Part shown: in pieces, positions 28,618-37,873 of the stretch
Numbering within the stretch: position 1 is the first letter of the stretch
How the letters are laid out: every line of letters starts with the position of its first letter
NCBI RefSeq assembly: GCF_002355955.1
Contig: NZ_AP017368.1
Coordinates: 952,001 to 1,016,000, forward strand
From: Candidatus Desulfovibrio trichonymphae
GTDB lineage: Bacteria; Desulfobacterota; Desulfovibrionia; Desulfovibrionales; Desulfovibrionaceae
Direction of reading: 5' to 3'
DNA length: 64,000 bases
Made by a program: the position numbers and the translations under genes
The notes under the pieces: model-generated
What the model was told of the DNA's origin: nothing
The model's database searches: none
What the model saw: only the letters and a program-made list of their open reading frames with translations

Positions 28618-29655
28618 ATGCCAGTCGCCTGTTTTGTCATGCCGCATCTGTCCGAAAGACACCGTGTTGCGGCGCTCGTCCTTTCCGGGGTGATTTGCTG
28701 TCTTTTATCCGCCGCTGCAGCGTGGGCGCAGGTAACGTTGCTTGTGCCGAGCCGCACCAATGTGGAAGCCCCTGCAGTCACCGGCGAACACGCCCAAAAG
28801 ACGGCGGAAAAAAACGCACAGCCCAAGGCAAAATCCACGCAAACTTCTTCCGCCGCAGAATCAAAAACACTACAGACAACGCAACGCCCCGACGAGATTC
28901 CTCTCACCCAGGCTCCGCAGTCCGACGATGCCTCCTCCGAAGCAAACATCGCCGAAGAAGCGGACGTGCTGATCACCATGATACACCCGTTCAACAGGGA
29001 GGCCATGGTTATGGACATGCCCCGGCTCTTCGCCGTGTTGCGCTATGACAACGCAATGTCTGTCAAAGACGGAGTCCTGCAGCCTGAACGACGCGATCTC
29101 CTCGGCGATATGGAGGCAATACGCTATCTGGACCAGAAGGCATGGGGGGCCAACGTGGCCTTTGACAAGCCGGGCCTCTATCAATTCATCATTGAGGCCC
29201 GCCCTTGGTGGGATGCAACGCGGGAGCGTTTTCTGCAGCATTTTGTCAAAACAATGCTGCCCGTGCACGGCGTGGAACGCGGATGGGACTCCCCTGTGGG
29301 ACAACGTTTTGAAATACAGCCGCTGACCCGCCCCTTCGGCCTCGCCTCGCCTGCGCTCTTTGCCGGCCGCGTGCTCCTGAACGGCGCGCCCCTGTCCAAT
29401 ACAACCATGCGCCTTGCCCGCATCAACACGGACAAAAGCACCGCCCCCACCCCATGGCATGAAGAGCTGGTTGCCGTGACCGACGCCGCCGGCCAGTTTG
29501 CCTCAGTGCTCAACCAGCCGGGCTGGTGGTGCTGTATGGCCCTGACAGAGGGAGAGCCCCTGCGGGGTCCGGACGGCAGGCCGCGCGCCCTCGAACTCGG
29601 AGCGCTGTTATGGTTTTATGTGGACGGTCAGGTTACGGAACCCCACAAACGCTGA
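28618..29655 (+). CDS. Periplasmic DUF4198-like protein
   Basis: This 345-residue exported protein has a signal sequence (VAALVLSGVICCLLSAAAAWAQ). A low-complexity Ala/Lys/Thr/Gln linker spans about residues 50-100. The globular part resembles DUF4198 proteins (MIHPFNREAMVMDMPRLFAV, GLYQFIIEARPWWDATRERF, HFVKTMLPVHGVERGWD, FAGRVLLNGAPLSNTTMRL). DUF4198 proteins are often found with nickel or cobalt uptake and hydrogenase genes. A role in nickel supply for the hydrogenase in this window would be speculation, because no transporter gene is adjacent. The start is preceded by AGAGGG. Confidence 0.7.
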   Translation: MPVACFVMPHLSERHRVAALVLSGVICCLLSAAAAWAQVTLLVPSRTNVEAPAVTGEHAQKTAEKNAQPKAKSTQTSSAAESKTLQTTQRPDEIPLTQAPQSDDASSEANIAEEADVLITMIHPFNREAMVMDMPRLFAVLRYDNAMSVKDGVLQPERRDLLGDMEAIRYLDQKAWGANVAFDKPGLYQFIIEARPWWDATRERFLQHFVKTMLPVHGVERGWDSPVGQRFEIQPLTRPFGLASPALFAGRVLLNGAPLSNTTMRLARINTDKSTAPTPWHEELVAVTDAAGQFASVLNQPGWWCCMALTEGEPLRGPDGRPRALELGALLWFYVDGQVTEPHKR

Positions 29656-29767
29656 AAACGGCTTCTCCACAAAAAATCTGTGGTCAACAGAAGCGGACAA
29701 ATTCGCTGTCATTTTAAATTATCAATAATATTATATAGTCAGCTGAGCATAATTCAGAATAACCTTC

Positions 29768-29796
29768 TTGCTTTTAGACGCCCGAATTTATATAAT
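29768..29796 (+). promoter_or_regulatory. Sigma-70-type promoter of the Tim44-like gene
   Basis: TTGCTT (29768-29773), a 17-base spacer and a perfect TATAAT (29791-29796), lying 32 bases before the downstream start codon. Confidence 0.7.
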
Positions 29797-29828
29797 CAAA
29801 AAGAAACATTTTTTTACCAGGACAGCGC

Positions 29829-30740
29829 ATGAAAACACACAGCATTCTGATTTTCTTTTTTCTGTTCTTCGCAACTTGCGCACTTTGCCTGTCGGAAACT
29901 GCTGAAGCGGCGCGTTTGGGCGGCGGCCGCTCCTTCGGCGGCAAACCCTTTATGAGCCGGCCGGCTCCCGTGCCCGGCATGACGCGTCAGACTCCTTCAA
30001 CGCAGAGCGCGCCGTCAAAGGGGGTACCCCCCACAGCCATGCAGCGGCACGGCATGGGCGGCCTGTTCGGCGGACTCCTGGCGGGCACGCTCATAGGTTC
30101 CATGCTTTTCGGCCACGGCTTCGCAGGCGGCGGTTTTTTGGATATTCTAATTTTCGGTCTGCTGCTGTACTTCTGCCTCAAACTTTTTGCGCGCGCGCGC
30201 GCAAAAACGGCAGACGCGAGACAGCAGAAGGCGTCGGCATATGCCGCAACCTCCCCTTCTTCCATGCCGCAGCAAAACAACGTCCCAACATATGGCGACG
30301 CCGGCTGGGAACGGTTGCGCGACACAGGCCGGGACGACGCGCAGGCCGATGCAGGCATGCCTCACGGCGTGCCTGCAGGTTTTAATACGGAAGAATTTCT
30401 GCGCGGGGCAAAAATGGCCTATAGACGCCTGCAAAGCGCGTGGGACAAACGCGACCTTGAAGATATAGCCGAATTTGCCACACCGGCCGTGATCGCGGCC
30501 GTGCGCGGACAGATGGAAGAAGACCCGAAGCCGTCAACCACAGAGCTGCTTCTCGTCAACGCCTATTTGTTGCACATTGAAACCGACGGCAACGACGAAC
30601 GCGCCGAAGTGTTTTTTGACGTGCTCATGCGCGAAAACCAAGATCAGGATGCCCCGTCGTCCACGCGTGAGGTCTGGCATTTTGTGCGGACGACAGAAAA
30701 CGACGCATGGAAACTGGACGGCATACAGCAGGTTGCATGA
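29829..30740 (+). CDS. Tim44-like domain membrane protein
   Basis: A 303-residue protein. After a signal-like helix (ILIFFFLFFATCALCLSETAEA) comes a Gly/Pro/Ser-rich segment with GGGRSFGG. A hydrophobic glycine-rich hairpin (GGLFGGLLAGTLIGSMLFGHGFAGGGFLDILIFGLLLYF) follows. The C-terminal domain has the NTEEFLRGAKMAYRRLQSAWDKRDLEDIAEFATP pattern typical of bacterial Tim44-like/MrpL45-fold proteins. Its own promoter lies directly upstream. The thioesterase gene follows after 12 bases. The family's function in bacteria is not established. Confidence 0.85.
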   Translation: MKTHSILIFFFLFFATCALCLSETAEAARLGGGRSFGGKPFMSRPAPVPGMTRQTPSTQSAPSKGVPPTAMQRHGMGGLFGGLLAGTLIGSMLFGHGFAGGGFLDILIFGLLLYFCLKLFARARAKTADARQQKASAYAATSPSSMPQQNNVPTYGDAGWERLRDTGRDDAQADAGMPHGVPAGFNTEEFLRGAKMAYRRLQSAWDKRDLEDIAEFATPAVIAAVRGQMEEDPKPSTTELLLVNAYLLHIETDGNDERAEVFFDVLMRENQDQDAPSSTREVWHFVRTTENDAWKLDGIQQVA

Positions 30741-30752
30741 CGGGAGCGAACA

Positions 30753-31148
30753 ATGAAAAATTACGTTGCTGACCATGACAAACTTGTGCGCCATCTTAAC
30801 ATGAGTATTAACGAGGTGCGCAAGGATTACGCAAAGATCAGCATGCCCCTTACGGAACACCACAGAAACGGCATGGGCATAGCCCACGGCGGCGCTATTT
30901 TTTCACTGGCCGACGTTGCCTTCGGCGCGGCCGCGAATGCAGATACAAAAACAGCTGTCGTCAGCCTCAGCACAAATATTGAGTTTCTACGGCCGGGAAA
31001 GACCGGCCCGCTTGTGGCGGAAGCCAAGATGGTGCGCGCAGGCCGGCATATCGTAACCTATGACGTCGAAATTTTTGACGGTTCAGGCGCGATGATAGCA
31101 AAATGCATGTCGTCCGGCTTTCTGACTGATGTGCCGTTACCGAAATAG
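30753..31148 (+). CDS. PaaI-type hotdog-fold thioesterase
   Basis: A 131-residue hotdog-fold protein with the family core NGMGIAHGGAIFSLADVAFG (His-Gly-Gly and the following helix with the catalytic Asp) and VSLSTNIEFLRPGKTGPLVAEAKMVRAGRHIVTYDVEI. Members hydrolyse acyl- or aryl-CoA thioesters; the substrate here is unknown. GGGAG precedes the ATG. It lies 12 bases after the Tim44-like gene and converges on yqeB. Confidence 0.88.
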   Translation: MKNYVADHDKLVRHLNMSINEVRKDYAKISMPLTEHHRNGMGIAHGGAIFSLADVAFGAAANADTKTAVVSLSTNIEFLRPGKTGPLVAEAKMVRAGRHIVTYDVEIFDGSGAMIAKCMSSGFLTDVPLPK

Positions 31149-31288
31149 ACAGAACAAATATCTGTAACCGGCAATATTCTTTCGCAACACGTTATTTACC
31201 TCCTTGATCACCCTGGACAATATTACGAGAATATAGGTGAATGTTCTCAACAGCAAAATGCTCTGGTGAGATTTTCGCTGGTGCGGGG

Positions 31289-32104
31289 TCAATTCGTTAT
31301 AAAAGTGCAGATTGCTTCCAAAACCGCCCCGCCCAGCGCTCGCGCTTTCTCCGACACAGTGCAGCAAAATTCTGCATTTCCCCTCGGGTCTATGTCTCCA
31401 ACCTTGGTTCTCTTTGTTACCGACACCCCTGAACGGACAAGTCCGCGCACCACGCCGTCAATCTGTGCTGTAACGGGCGTTGTGCCCACGTTGAGCACTG
31501 CATCTCCGGCCCGCACAAGTTCACCGATTTTCCTGTGCGCACGCGTTATGCCATCTTCTGGCGCGCGCAGTACGCGCTCCACGGTATAGCCGCCAATATC
31601 GCCGGGGATACAGGTATCGGCCTGCGCCGAACCTTCGGTGTACACGCGCCCCAGATTGTGCCCCCGGTTGGACTCAATGACGGCGTGAGCGTCCACTCTC
31701 GCCGTAAAGCCGGGCCCAATGCCCAGTGTGAGCGGTGCATCGGAAAGAGCCGTGCCCGTGTTGCGCTTGGCTAAAATCGCATCCACACATACATGCGGCC
31801 GTATCTGCCCAAGCAACTTCCAGTCGGGATCAACAGCCACGGCGATAATGCCCTGCCGCCACAAGGCGGCAATCTCTTCGCGGTTCTGCTCACGTCGGGC
31901 CAAGACACCTTCCACCTCTTGCTCACCATCGTATACGGCCTCGCAAAAACTTACCGTGCGGCGTACTGCCAAAGGAGCCGGCGCTTCCAACAACAGGATT
32001 TCGCGCAAGCCTGCCCTGTACAGGCGCACGGCTATGCCGCTTGCCATTTCGCCCCCGCCCTTGATAACAAGGCGGCAGGCATTTAAATCCATTTTGTTGC
32101 TCAT
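31289..32104 (-). CDS. yqeB: YqeB, selenium-dependent molybdenum hydroxylase accessory protein
   Basis: This 271-residue protein matches the YqeB/EF2563 family. Its genes travel with labile-selenium molybdenum hydroxylases and are thought to help mature the Mo-Se cofactor. It starts with a Rossmann-like LVIKGGGEMASGIAVRLYRAGL. It carries VSFCEAVYDG and the conserved LTLGIGPGFTARVDAHAVIE, GHNLGRVYTEG and GDIGGYTVERVL blocks. It is the last gene of the minus-strand purine cluster, 147 bases after the broken porin. It supports assigning the nearby xanthine dehydrogenase to the selenium-dependent type. yqeC and mocA-like partners are not in the window. Confidence 0.9.
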   Translation of the reverse strand: MSNKMDLNACRLVIKGGGEMASGIAVRLYRAGLREILLLEAPAPLAVRRTVSFCEAVYDGEQEVEGVLARREQNREEIAALWRQGIIAVAVDPDWKLLGQIRPHVCVDAILAKRNTGTALSDAPLTLGIGPGFTARVDAHAVIESNRGHNLGRVYTEGSAQADTCIPGDIGGYTVERVLRAPEDGITRAHRKIGELVRAGDAVLNVGTTPVTAQIDGVVRGLVRSGVSVTKRTKVGDIDPRGNAEFCCTVSEKARALGGAVLEAICTFITN

Positions 32105-32107
32105 AGT

Positions 32108-32213
32108 CGGTACCGGAGAATTTCGCCCTTGTGATGATTCTGATATTTTTGTTAAACAAGAACAATGGAATTACTGATACAAAATCATTAAAAAACGAAT
32201 CTCTCCGGTACCG
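32108..32213. repeat. Inverted repeat upstream of yqeB
   Basis: A 12-base perfect inverted repeat, CGGTACCGGAGA at 32108-32119 and TCTCCGGTACCG at 32202-32213, encloses 82 AT-rich bases between yqeB and the broken porin. Each arm itself contains the palindrome CGGTACCG. It could be an operator, a terminator stem or an insertion scar. Confidence 0.55.
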
Positions 32214-32250
32214 TTTACGGGTACCCCTGTTATCAGTTCGGCTGACCCGA

Positions 32251-33768
32251 TTAGAATGAGTAAATAAAGGTCAGGTTAATATTCCAGGGATCACGCACCT
32301 GATCACTTTTGCCGTTCATTTTTGTCAATAAAGGTAGCCAAGTAGGAACCTTCAAAGTATATTTGAAAATTTTCATACACTTGGTATTCGTTAGCCAGTC
32401 CAATTTCAAACGCGCTGTCCCTCGTGGTCAGATACAGCGGATCCATGCCCAACCCATAGGCATTGGGGCCGGATATGTTGTCAAGGACGGCACTCCTGCC
32501 GTTGTCGGGATTATTGCCGGCAAGATAGCGGCGCGCAAAGGCCGGTGAGTTGCTGCCGCCGATGTAGTTCACGCGGAACGTGTGCTTGAGATCGTCAATA
32601 AAGCTTATATCCTTCAAATACACACCCACACCCCAGGTAGCCTTGTCATGGTTCTGCCTATCACGTTGTCGCGCCCGCCTTCAGGAATCCAGGGCTGACC
32701 GTTGAAGGCAAAGGAGGAAAAGCCGTTGTTGGTGTGAATGGTTGAGAACGTGGGCATACGCTCGGAACCGTTGCTTGGGTCGCTGTCATCGCCTGTGGAA
32801 TACCAGCCGTAGATACCGGAGCAGCCCAGTCGAGCTTGTATTCAAACAGCAGGGAGGCCAGCCAGCCACTGCGGTTTAAACGACCGTCTTCTCCCCACGT
32901 TATTGCACCATAGTTCACATCAAAGGCAATGCAGAAAGGATCCCATACGGCGGCAGCACCGGTCGCGCCTCCCCAAAAAGCACTGCCGTAACTTTGCAGA
33001 TACTTGCCAGCAAGGGTGCCGTCCTTGCGGTACGCGCCACCCACAGGAACCATGCCTGCCCTGATGTCGCCAGCGGCAGCACCGGGAGTACCGACAAAAT
33101 GGTATCCGCCGGAGTTAGGGCCCACGATGCCGCCATCACCCAGGGGCTTACTTTCACGCCGTCAAAGGTAAGCGTTTGCATACATGGTGGCCCAAGATAT
33201 TGCCATCTCCAAGGTTGTCATTATACGCACGTGCCCAGAAACCTGTCAGAGCCACGTTGTCGTTGAACGTGTAACTTGCCGTAATACCGGCCGCGTCATG
33301 GTTGAATACCTGTGACCCGGTGGTGAAACTCGGCAGCTTTATGCTCTGAATACCCATGCGGATCTTCAAATCGGTGTTCGGGGGCGTCCAGTCGATGTAG
33401 GAATTCTTCAATTCCACGGGATGACCGTCAGAACCAAGTGCGCCGCCTTCGCTGCTGTTCACGCCCACTCTGTTGCTGCCCCAGGTCGAGTCGCCTATTT
33501 CAAAATGCACGGTACCGGACAGGGATTCCGATGCTACGGCGTCCAAGCGCACACGTACGCGCTGCACGGCCTCGAACTCATCGGAAGCGCCGGCACTACC
33601 CCTGTTGTTCCAGCCGGTACCGCCGTTGCCGCCGGTAATCCTGCCGTTTTGCCCGTAGTCAAAACTCATGATCCATTCGCCCTTGACTTTGAAGTCAACG
33701 GCACTTGCGCCTGTTGTTGCACCAAACACAAGTCCGGCTGCCAGCAGTAGCGTCGCAATTTTTTTCAT
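32251..33768 (-). pseudogene. Broken outer-membrane homotrimeric porin
   Basis: A second Desulfovibrio-type porin. The N-terminal 200 residues are good: signal peptide IATLLLAAGLVFGATTGASA, mature VDFKVKGEWIMSF, RVRVRLDAVASESLSGTVHFEIGDSTWG and MGIQSIKLPSFTTGS. The frame then breaks near 33180. A central part reads in another frame (about 33125-32700: FWGGATGAAAVWDPFCIAFDVNYG), and a third piece (GVYLKDISFIDDLKHTFRVNY) reaches about 32303. The natural end DPWNINLTFIYSF and a stop at 32251 are preserved. Three or more small indels inactivate it. It starts about 20 bases after the xanthine dehydrogenase stop, so it was once part of the purine operon. Confidence 0.9.
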
Positions 33769-33788
33769 TACTTCCACCCATTCACTGG

Positions 33789-36359
33789 TTATCTGTTTTT
33801 AGGTTTTCTATAAAAGGTGTTTTCAAGCGGCAGCTTTGTGCGGAACACCTTATCCAACTTGTAATAGGCCCCCTGCACAGCCGGAGCTGTGGGGATGCAG
33901 GCAAGCTCGCCCGTACCTTTGGCGCCGTAAGCAAAGGGACCAAAGTGCTTTTGATGCATGATCCGCACGATGATGGGCGGGGTTTCGGTTGCCCTGAAAA
34001 GCCCCAATGTGCCGTATCTGGCCTTGATATAGCCGCCTTCCACAGGGAAGTCCTCGGTTAAGGCATAGCCAAGACCCATAGCGACGCCGCCTTCAATCTG
34101 TCCCTCGGCAGCTTTCGGGTTGACCACACGCCCCACATCATAGGCAGCGGTTACATCTATAACCTTGCCCTGCTCGTCCAGACGCACCACCTGAGCGGCA
34201 TAACCGTAGGCCACATGGCTTACAGGATTTGGCTTCGGGCTGCCCATGGGGTCGGTTTCGGCAACATATTCCGCATAGAATTCCCTGCCTTCCAGATCAG
34301 CCAGAGTTTTGCCGGCATCCAGCTCCACCCTGACCATCCCGGATGCCCTGGTCACCGCTTCACCGCTGACGAGCGTCTGACGCGAAGCCGTGGTAGTACC
34401 TGAATTGGGGGTACGGCGCGTGTCCGGCGGTTCCACAATGAACATATCCGGCGCAAGCCCGGTTGTTTCACAGGCCATCTGCACCATGACCGTTGCCATG
34501 CCCTGCCCTATGCAGGCCGCAGAGCATCGGATATGCAGCTTGCCTTGCTCAATGGAAATGATGCAGCGCCCGGTATCGGGTATGCCAACGCCAACGCCCG
34601 CATTCTTGAAGCAAGAGGCAATGCCAGCGTACCGGGCACTCTCATAGACCTCTTTCACAGCCTCAAGGCACTGCACAACACCCGTGGAATCGTCGGCAAT
34701 CTGCCCGTTGGGCAGCACCTGCCCCGGACGCACGGCATTGCGGTAGCGTATTTCCCAGGGTGAAATACCCACTATCTCGGCAAGCAGGTTGAGGTTACAT
34801 TCCATGGCAAAGGCCGACTGCGTTACGCCAAAACCCCGGAAAGCTCCACCAGGCACGTTGTTGGTGTACGCAGCCCTGCCAACCACATGGAAATTCTGGA
34901 AGTTGTACGGCCCACCTGCGTGCGTACAGGCCCGCTGCAATACCGGCCCACCCAGTGAGGCATATGCCCCCGTGTCTGAAATGATTGTGAATTTTGCTCC
35001 AAGAATGATGCCGTCTTCATCGCAGGCTGTGGTGCAGTCTATTTCCATGGCATGACGCTTGGGGTGAACCATCAGGCTTTCCTGACGGGAAAGTCTGACC
35101 TTGACCGGCTTTTTCACTATCCAGGCAGCCAGTGCCGCATGGTGCTGCACCGCCATATCTTCCTTACCGCCAAAGCCGCCGCCTACAAGCTGCGAATGTA
35201 CATGCACCTTCTCGTGCGGCAGGCCGAGCAGATCCGATATCTCGTGCTGCTCGTCATAAATGCTCTGTCCGCCGGTATACACTAAAATACCATCGTCTTC
35301 GGGCATGGCAACGGCACACTCCGGCTCCATAAATGCATGCTCGGTAAAGGGCAGGGAATAGTGCCTGCTCACCACATGCTCAGCTCCGGCAATGGCAGCA
35401 TCGGCATCCCCCTTGTCCAGTATTTCCTCACGCAACAGGTTGCCGGACTCGTGTATGAGCGGCGCACCAGGGGCAAGGGATTCCGCAGGCGAAGCAAGAG
35501 GTTTTAATTCCTCATATTCCACCTCAATAAGGCCCAGTACCTCATCAAGCGCTTCCCTGTTTTCGGTTACAGCCAGTGCCACGGAATCACCCACATAGCG
35601 GGTTGTTTCACCAACGGCTATCAGTGCGTCCCAGTCCTTGACCAGATGTCCCAGCTTCTTCTTGCCGGGAATGTCGCTGGCGGTGATGATACGCACGGCC
35701 TCAGGGTGTCGTGCCGCCTTTTCCGTATCCATACTGAGCACTTTCGCTCTGGGATATTTTGTGCGCAGAGCCTTGGCATAGAGCATGTCTTCAAAGACGA
35801 GGTCATCCACATATTCTCCGTAGCCCAGAGTCTTTTCCTTCGCGTCCAGGCGAAGGAGATTTTCGCCAAGTCCACCTTTATGATCCACATCAGGAATGGG
35901 CTTATTTTTCTTGAACATCTCCGCCGCCAGAAGCACGGCGTCTTCAATCTTCACATAGCCTGTGCAGCGACAGATATTCCCGCGCAGAGCCTTTTTCACA
36001 TCCTCGCGCGTGGGGTCTGGCGTAGTATCCAAAAGCCCCTTGGCGCTGATAACCATGCCGGGAATACAAAAACCGCACTGCACCGCCCCGGCTTTGGCAA
36101 AGGCATAAGCGTAGACGTCTTTTTCTCTTTGGTTTAAGCCCTCCACAGTGATGACGCTTTTACTTTCCATCTTGCCCACAGTCGGTATGCAGGCACTGGT
36201 GGTCTTGCCGTCAACAAGCACCGTGCAAGTGCCGCAGGCACCCGCACCACAGCCGTTTTTAACGGAAATAAGCCGTAAATCTTCCCGCAAAAAAGCCAAA
36301 AGCTTCTTGCTGTCGTTATTGGTACTTACGGCCTTACCGTTCACTGTAAATGTAGCCAC
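33789..36359 (-). CDS. Selenium-dependent xanthine dehydrogenase, fused [2Fe-2S]/molybdenum subunit
   Basis: An 856-residue fusion of an iron-sulfur domain and a molybdopterin domain, resembling selenium-dependent xanthine dehydrogenases and E. coli XdhD. The plant-type cluster cysteines are at about 37, 42, 45 and 57; the second cluster uses about 95, 98, 130 and 132 (VQCGFCIPGM, NICRCTGY). The molybdenum part shows LVGGGFGGKEDM, GGAFRGFGVTQSAFAME and the active-site Glu in GAKGTGELACIPTAPAV. It should oxidise hypoxanthine or xanthine, or the reverse reductive reaction. Selenium is present as a labile ligand, not selenocysteine, so nothing in the ORF marks it. The FAD subunit usually encoded nearby is absent from the window. 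Confidence 0.92.
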   Translation of the reverse strand: MATFTVNGKAVSTNNDSKKLLAFLREDLRLISVKNGCGAGACGTCTVLVDGKTTSACIPTVGKMESKSVITVEGLNQREKDVYAYAFAKAGAVQCGFCIPGMVISAKGLLDTTPDPTREDVKKALRGNICRCTGYVKIEDAVLLAAEMFKKNKPIPDVDHKGGLGENLLRLDAKEKTLGYGEYVDDLVFEDMLYAKALRTKYPRAKVLSMDTEKAARHPEAVRIITASDIPGKKKLGHLVKDWDALIAVGETTRYVGDSVALAVTENREALDEVLGLIEVEYEELKPLASPAESLAPGAPLIHESGNLLREEILDKGDADAAIAGAEHVVSRHYSLPFTEHAFMEPECAVAMPEDDGILVYTGGQSIYDEQHEISDLLGLPHEKVHVHSQLVGGGFGGKEDMAVQHHAALAAWIVKKPVKVRLSRQESLMVHPKRHAMEIDCTTACDEDGIILGAKFTIISDTGAYASLGGPVLQRACTHAGGPYNFQNFHVVGRAAYTNNVPGGAFRGFGVTQSAFAMECNLNLLAEIVGISPWEIRYRNAVRPGQVLPNGQIADDSTGVVQCLEAVKEVYESARYAGIASCFKNAGVGVGIPDTGRCIISIEQGKLHIRCSAACIGQGMATVMVQMACETTGLAPDMFIVEPPDTRRTPNSGTTTASRQTLVSGEAVTRASGMVRVELDAGKTLADLEGREFYAEYVAETDPMGSPKPNPVSHVAYGYAAQVVRLDEQGKVIDVTAAYDVGRVVNPKAAEGQIEGGVAMGLGYALTEDFPVEGGYIKARYGTLGLFRATETPPIIVRIMHQKHFGPFAYGAKGTGELACIPTAPAVQGAYYKLDKVFRTKLPLENTFYRKPKNR

Positions 36360-36389
36360 AGCTGTCTCCTGTTCCTAAATAAGGCCTAC

Positions 36390-37847
36390 TCAACGCTCTT
36401 CTTCCCTGAGTTCTTTGATGTACATTTCCTGAATAGGATGGGCCTCGGCCTCGTCTTCTTCATCTTCCTCAGCAACAATCGGCGGCTTGGGCAATATCTG
36501 GTGTACAATCATGGCTGTAACGCCGCCCGAAACCACCGGGGAATAAAAGAATATTTTAAAGAACTGCGGCATGTTGGCAAAAATATCGGGCGTCAACATA
36601 GAAACAAGCCCAACACCGATAGCCGTGGCAATGACAATGCTTTCACGCCTGTTCACGCCATTTTCCGCCAAAATGCGTATGCCTGAGGTGGCAATGGTGC
36701 CAAACAGCACAACCAGTGCCCCGCCAAGCACCGGACGCGGCAACAGTTCAAATATTACCACCACCACCGGGAAGATGGCAAACAGCATGAACAGCACACC
36801 GCAAAAACGACCAACCTTGCGGCTGGCAACGCCTGAAAGCTGAATAACGCCATTATTCTGGGCAAAGGTAATCTGTGGGAAACCGCCAAACACGGCAGCC
36901 AGGGCCGAGAACACGCCGCCGCACAATATGCCGCCCTTAAGACGGCTGCGGTATACGGAGCCGCGCGTGGGCTGCTCCGACACTGAGGCTGTTGCCGTAA
37001 TGTCGCCAATGGCCTCAATAATGAGCACAAGGAAGATGAAGGAACATATCCCGAAGGCTTCCCAGTCAAAGCCGAAGAAGCCAAATTTGAAGGGCACGGG
37101 CACCATAAAATAGCTGCGCGGACTGGTTAAAATGCTCCAGTCTACCTTGCCCATGATTATTGCAGCCAGAAAACCCATGCCCATACCAAGCACCAGCGAG
37201 CACATGCGGAAAATAGGATTTTTCAGACGGTTGACAAACACCACGGACAAAATAACGATGCCTCCCAGCAAAAGATTGCTCAAATTGCCGTAGGTGCCGG
37301 CTTTCATGGAAGCAAAACCGCCGCCAAGATCAACCGCGCCCACCTTGACAAGGGAAACGCCGATCATGAGCACGGTAACACCGGCAACGGTGTGAGTGAT
37401 TATCTTGCGCAGATATACGATGGCGTACGCGCCCAAAGTCAACCAGAAAGAGCCGACAAAGCAGACGCCGAAAAGGGTACACAGGGTTTCGTCCCAGGTC
37501 ATGCCCTGAGTCTGCATAAAGGCCATGCCTATGGAGATAAGCGTGGCAGGAAAGGCAAAGGAAGTGGCCTGCACGTTGAGCATGCCGGAGCCGATGCCGA
37601 AAGGTCGGCTTACCTGTACAATAATACTCGCTCCCGCAAAAAAGAGCGATATACTGACAAGGTAGGCCACAGCGTCAGCAGGAGCTCCGAAAGCGTTCGC
37701 CACAATCAGCGGTGGCGTCATAACGCCGATGATCATGGCCAGGATGTGCTGGACGGCGGCAAGCACGGTTACGCCAAAAGGCGGATTGGCATCCAAAGGA
37801 TAGATAAGTTCGCTGACAGGTTGTGGAGGTGACGGCTTGTTTTCCAT
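36390..37847 (-). CDS. NCS2-family xanthine/uracil permease
   Basis: A 485-residue membrane transporter with about 12-14 hydrophobic segments. It matches the nucleobase:cation symporter 2 family (NPPFGVTVLAAVQHILAMIIG at the N-terminus, VQATSFAFPATLI, ITATASVSEQPTRGSVYRSRLKGGILCGG, FPQITFAQNNGVIQLSGVASRKVG). The QNNG motif fits purine-transporting members such as XanP/UacT/YgfO. Placed between ygfK and xanthine dehydrogenase, it most likely imports urate or xanthine. The acidic C-terminal tail (AEEDEEDEAEAHP) is unusual. It lies 30 bases upstream of the dehydrogenase on the same strand. Confidence 0.93.
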   Translation of the reverse strand: MENKPSPPQPVSELIYPLDANPPFGVTVLAAVQHILAMIIGVMTPPLIVANAFGAPADAVAYLVSISLFFAGASIIVQVSRPFGIGSGMLNVQATSFAFPATLISIGMAFMQTQGMTWDETLCTLFGVCFVGSFWLTLGAYAIVYLRKIITHTVAGVTVLMIGVSLVKVGAVDLGGGFASMKAGTYGNLSNLLLGGIVILSVVFVNRLKNPIFRMCSLVLGMGMGFLAAIIMGKVDWSILTSPRSYFMVPVPFKFGFFGFDWEAFGICSFIFLVLIIEAIGDITATASVSEQPTRGSVYRSRLKGGILCGGVFSALAAVFGGFPQITFAQNNGVIQLSGVASRKVGRFCGVLFMLFAIFPVVVVIFELLPRPVLGGALVVLFGTIATSGIRILAENGVNRRESIVIATAIGVGLVSMLTPDIFANMPQFFKIFFYSPVVSGGVTAMIVHQILPKPPIVAEEDEEDEAEAHPIQEMYIKELREEER

Positions 37848-37873
37848 ATAGATATCCTGCTATCTAGAGGTTA

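Noticed and set aside
33789-36359. Selenocysteine codon in the xanthine dehydrogenase
   Set aside because: No in-frame TGA interrupts the gene; the selenium in this family is a labile ligand of the molybdenum site.
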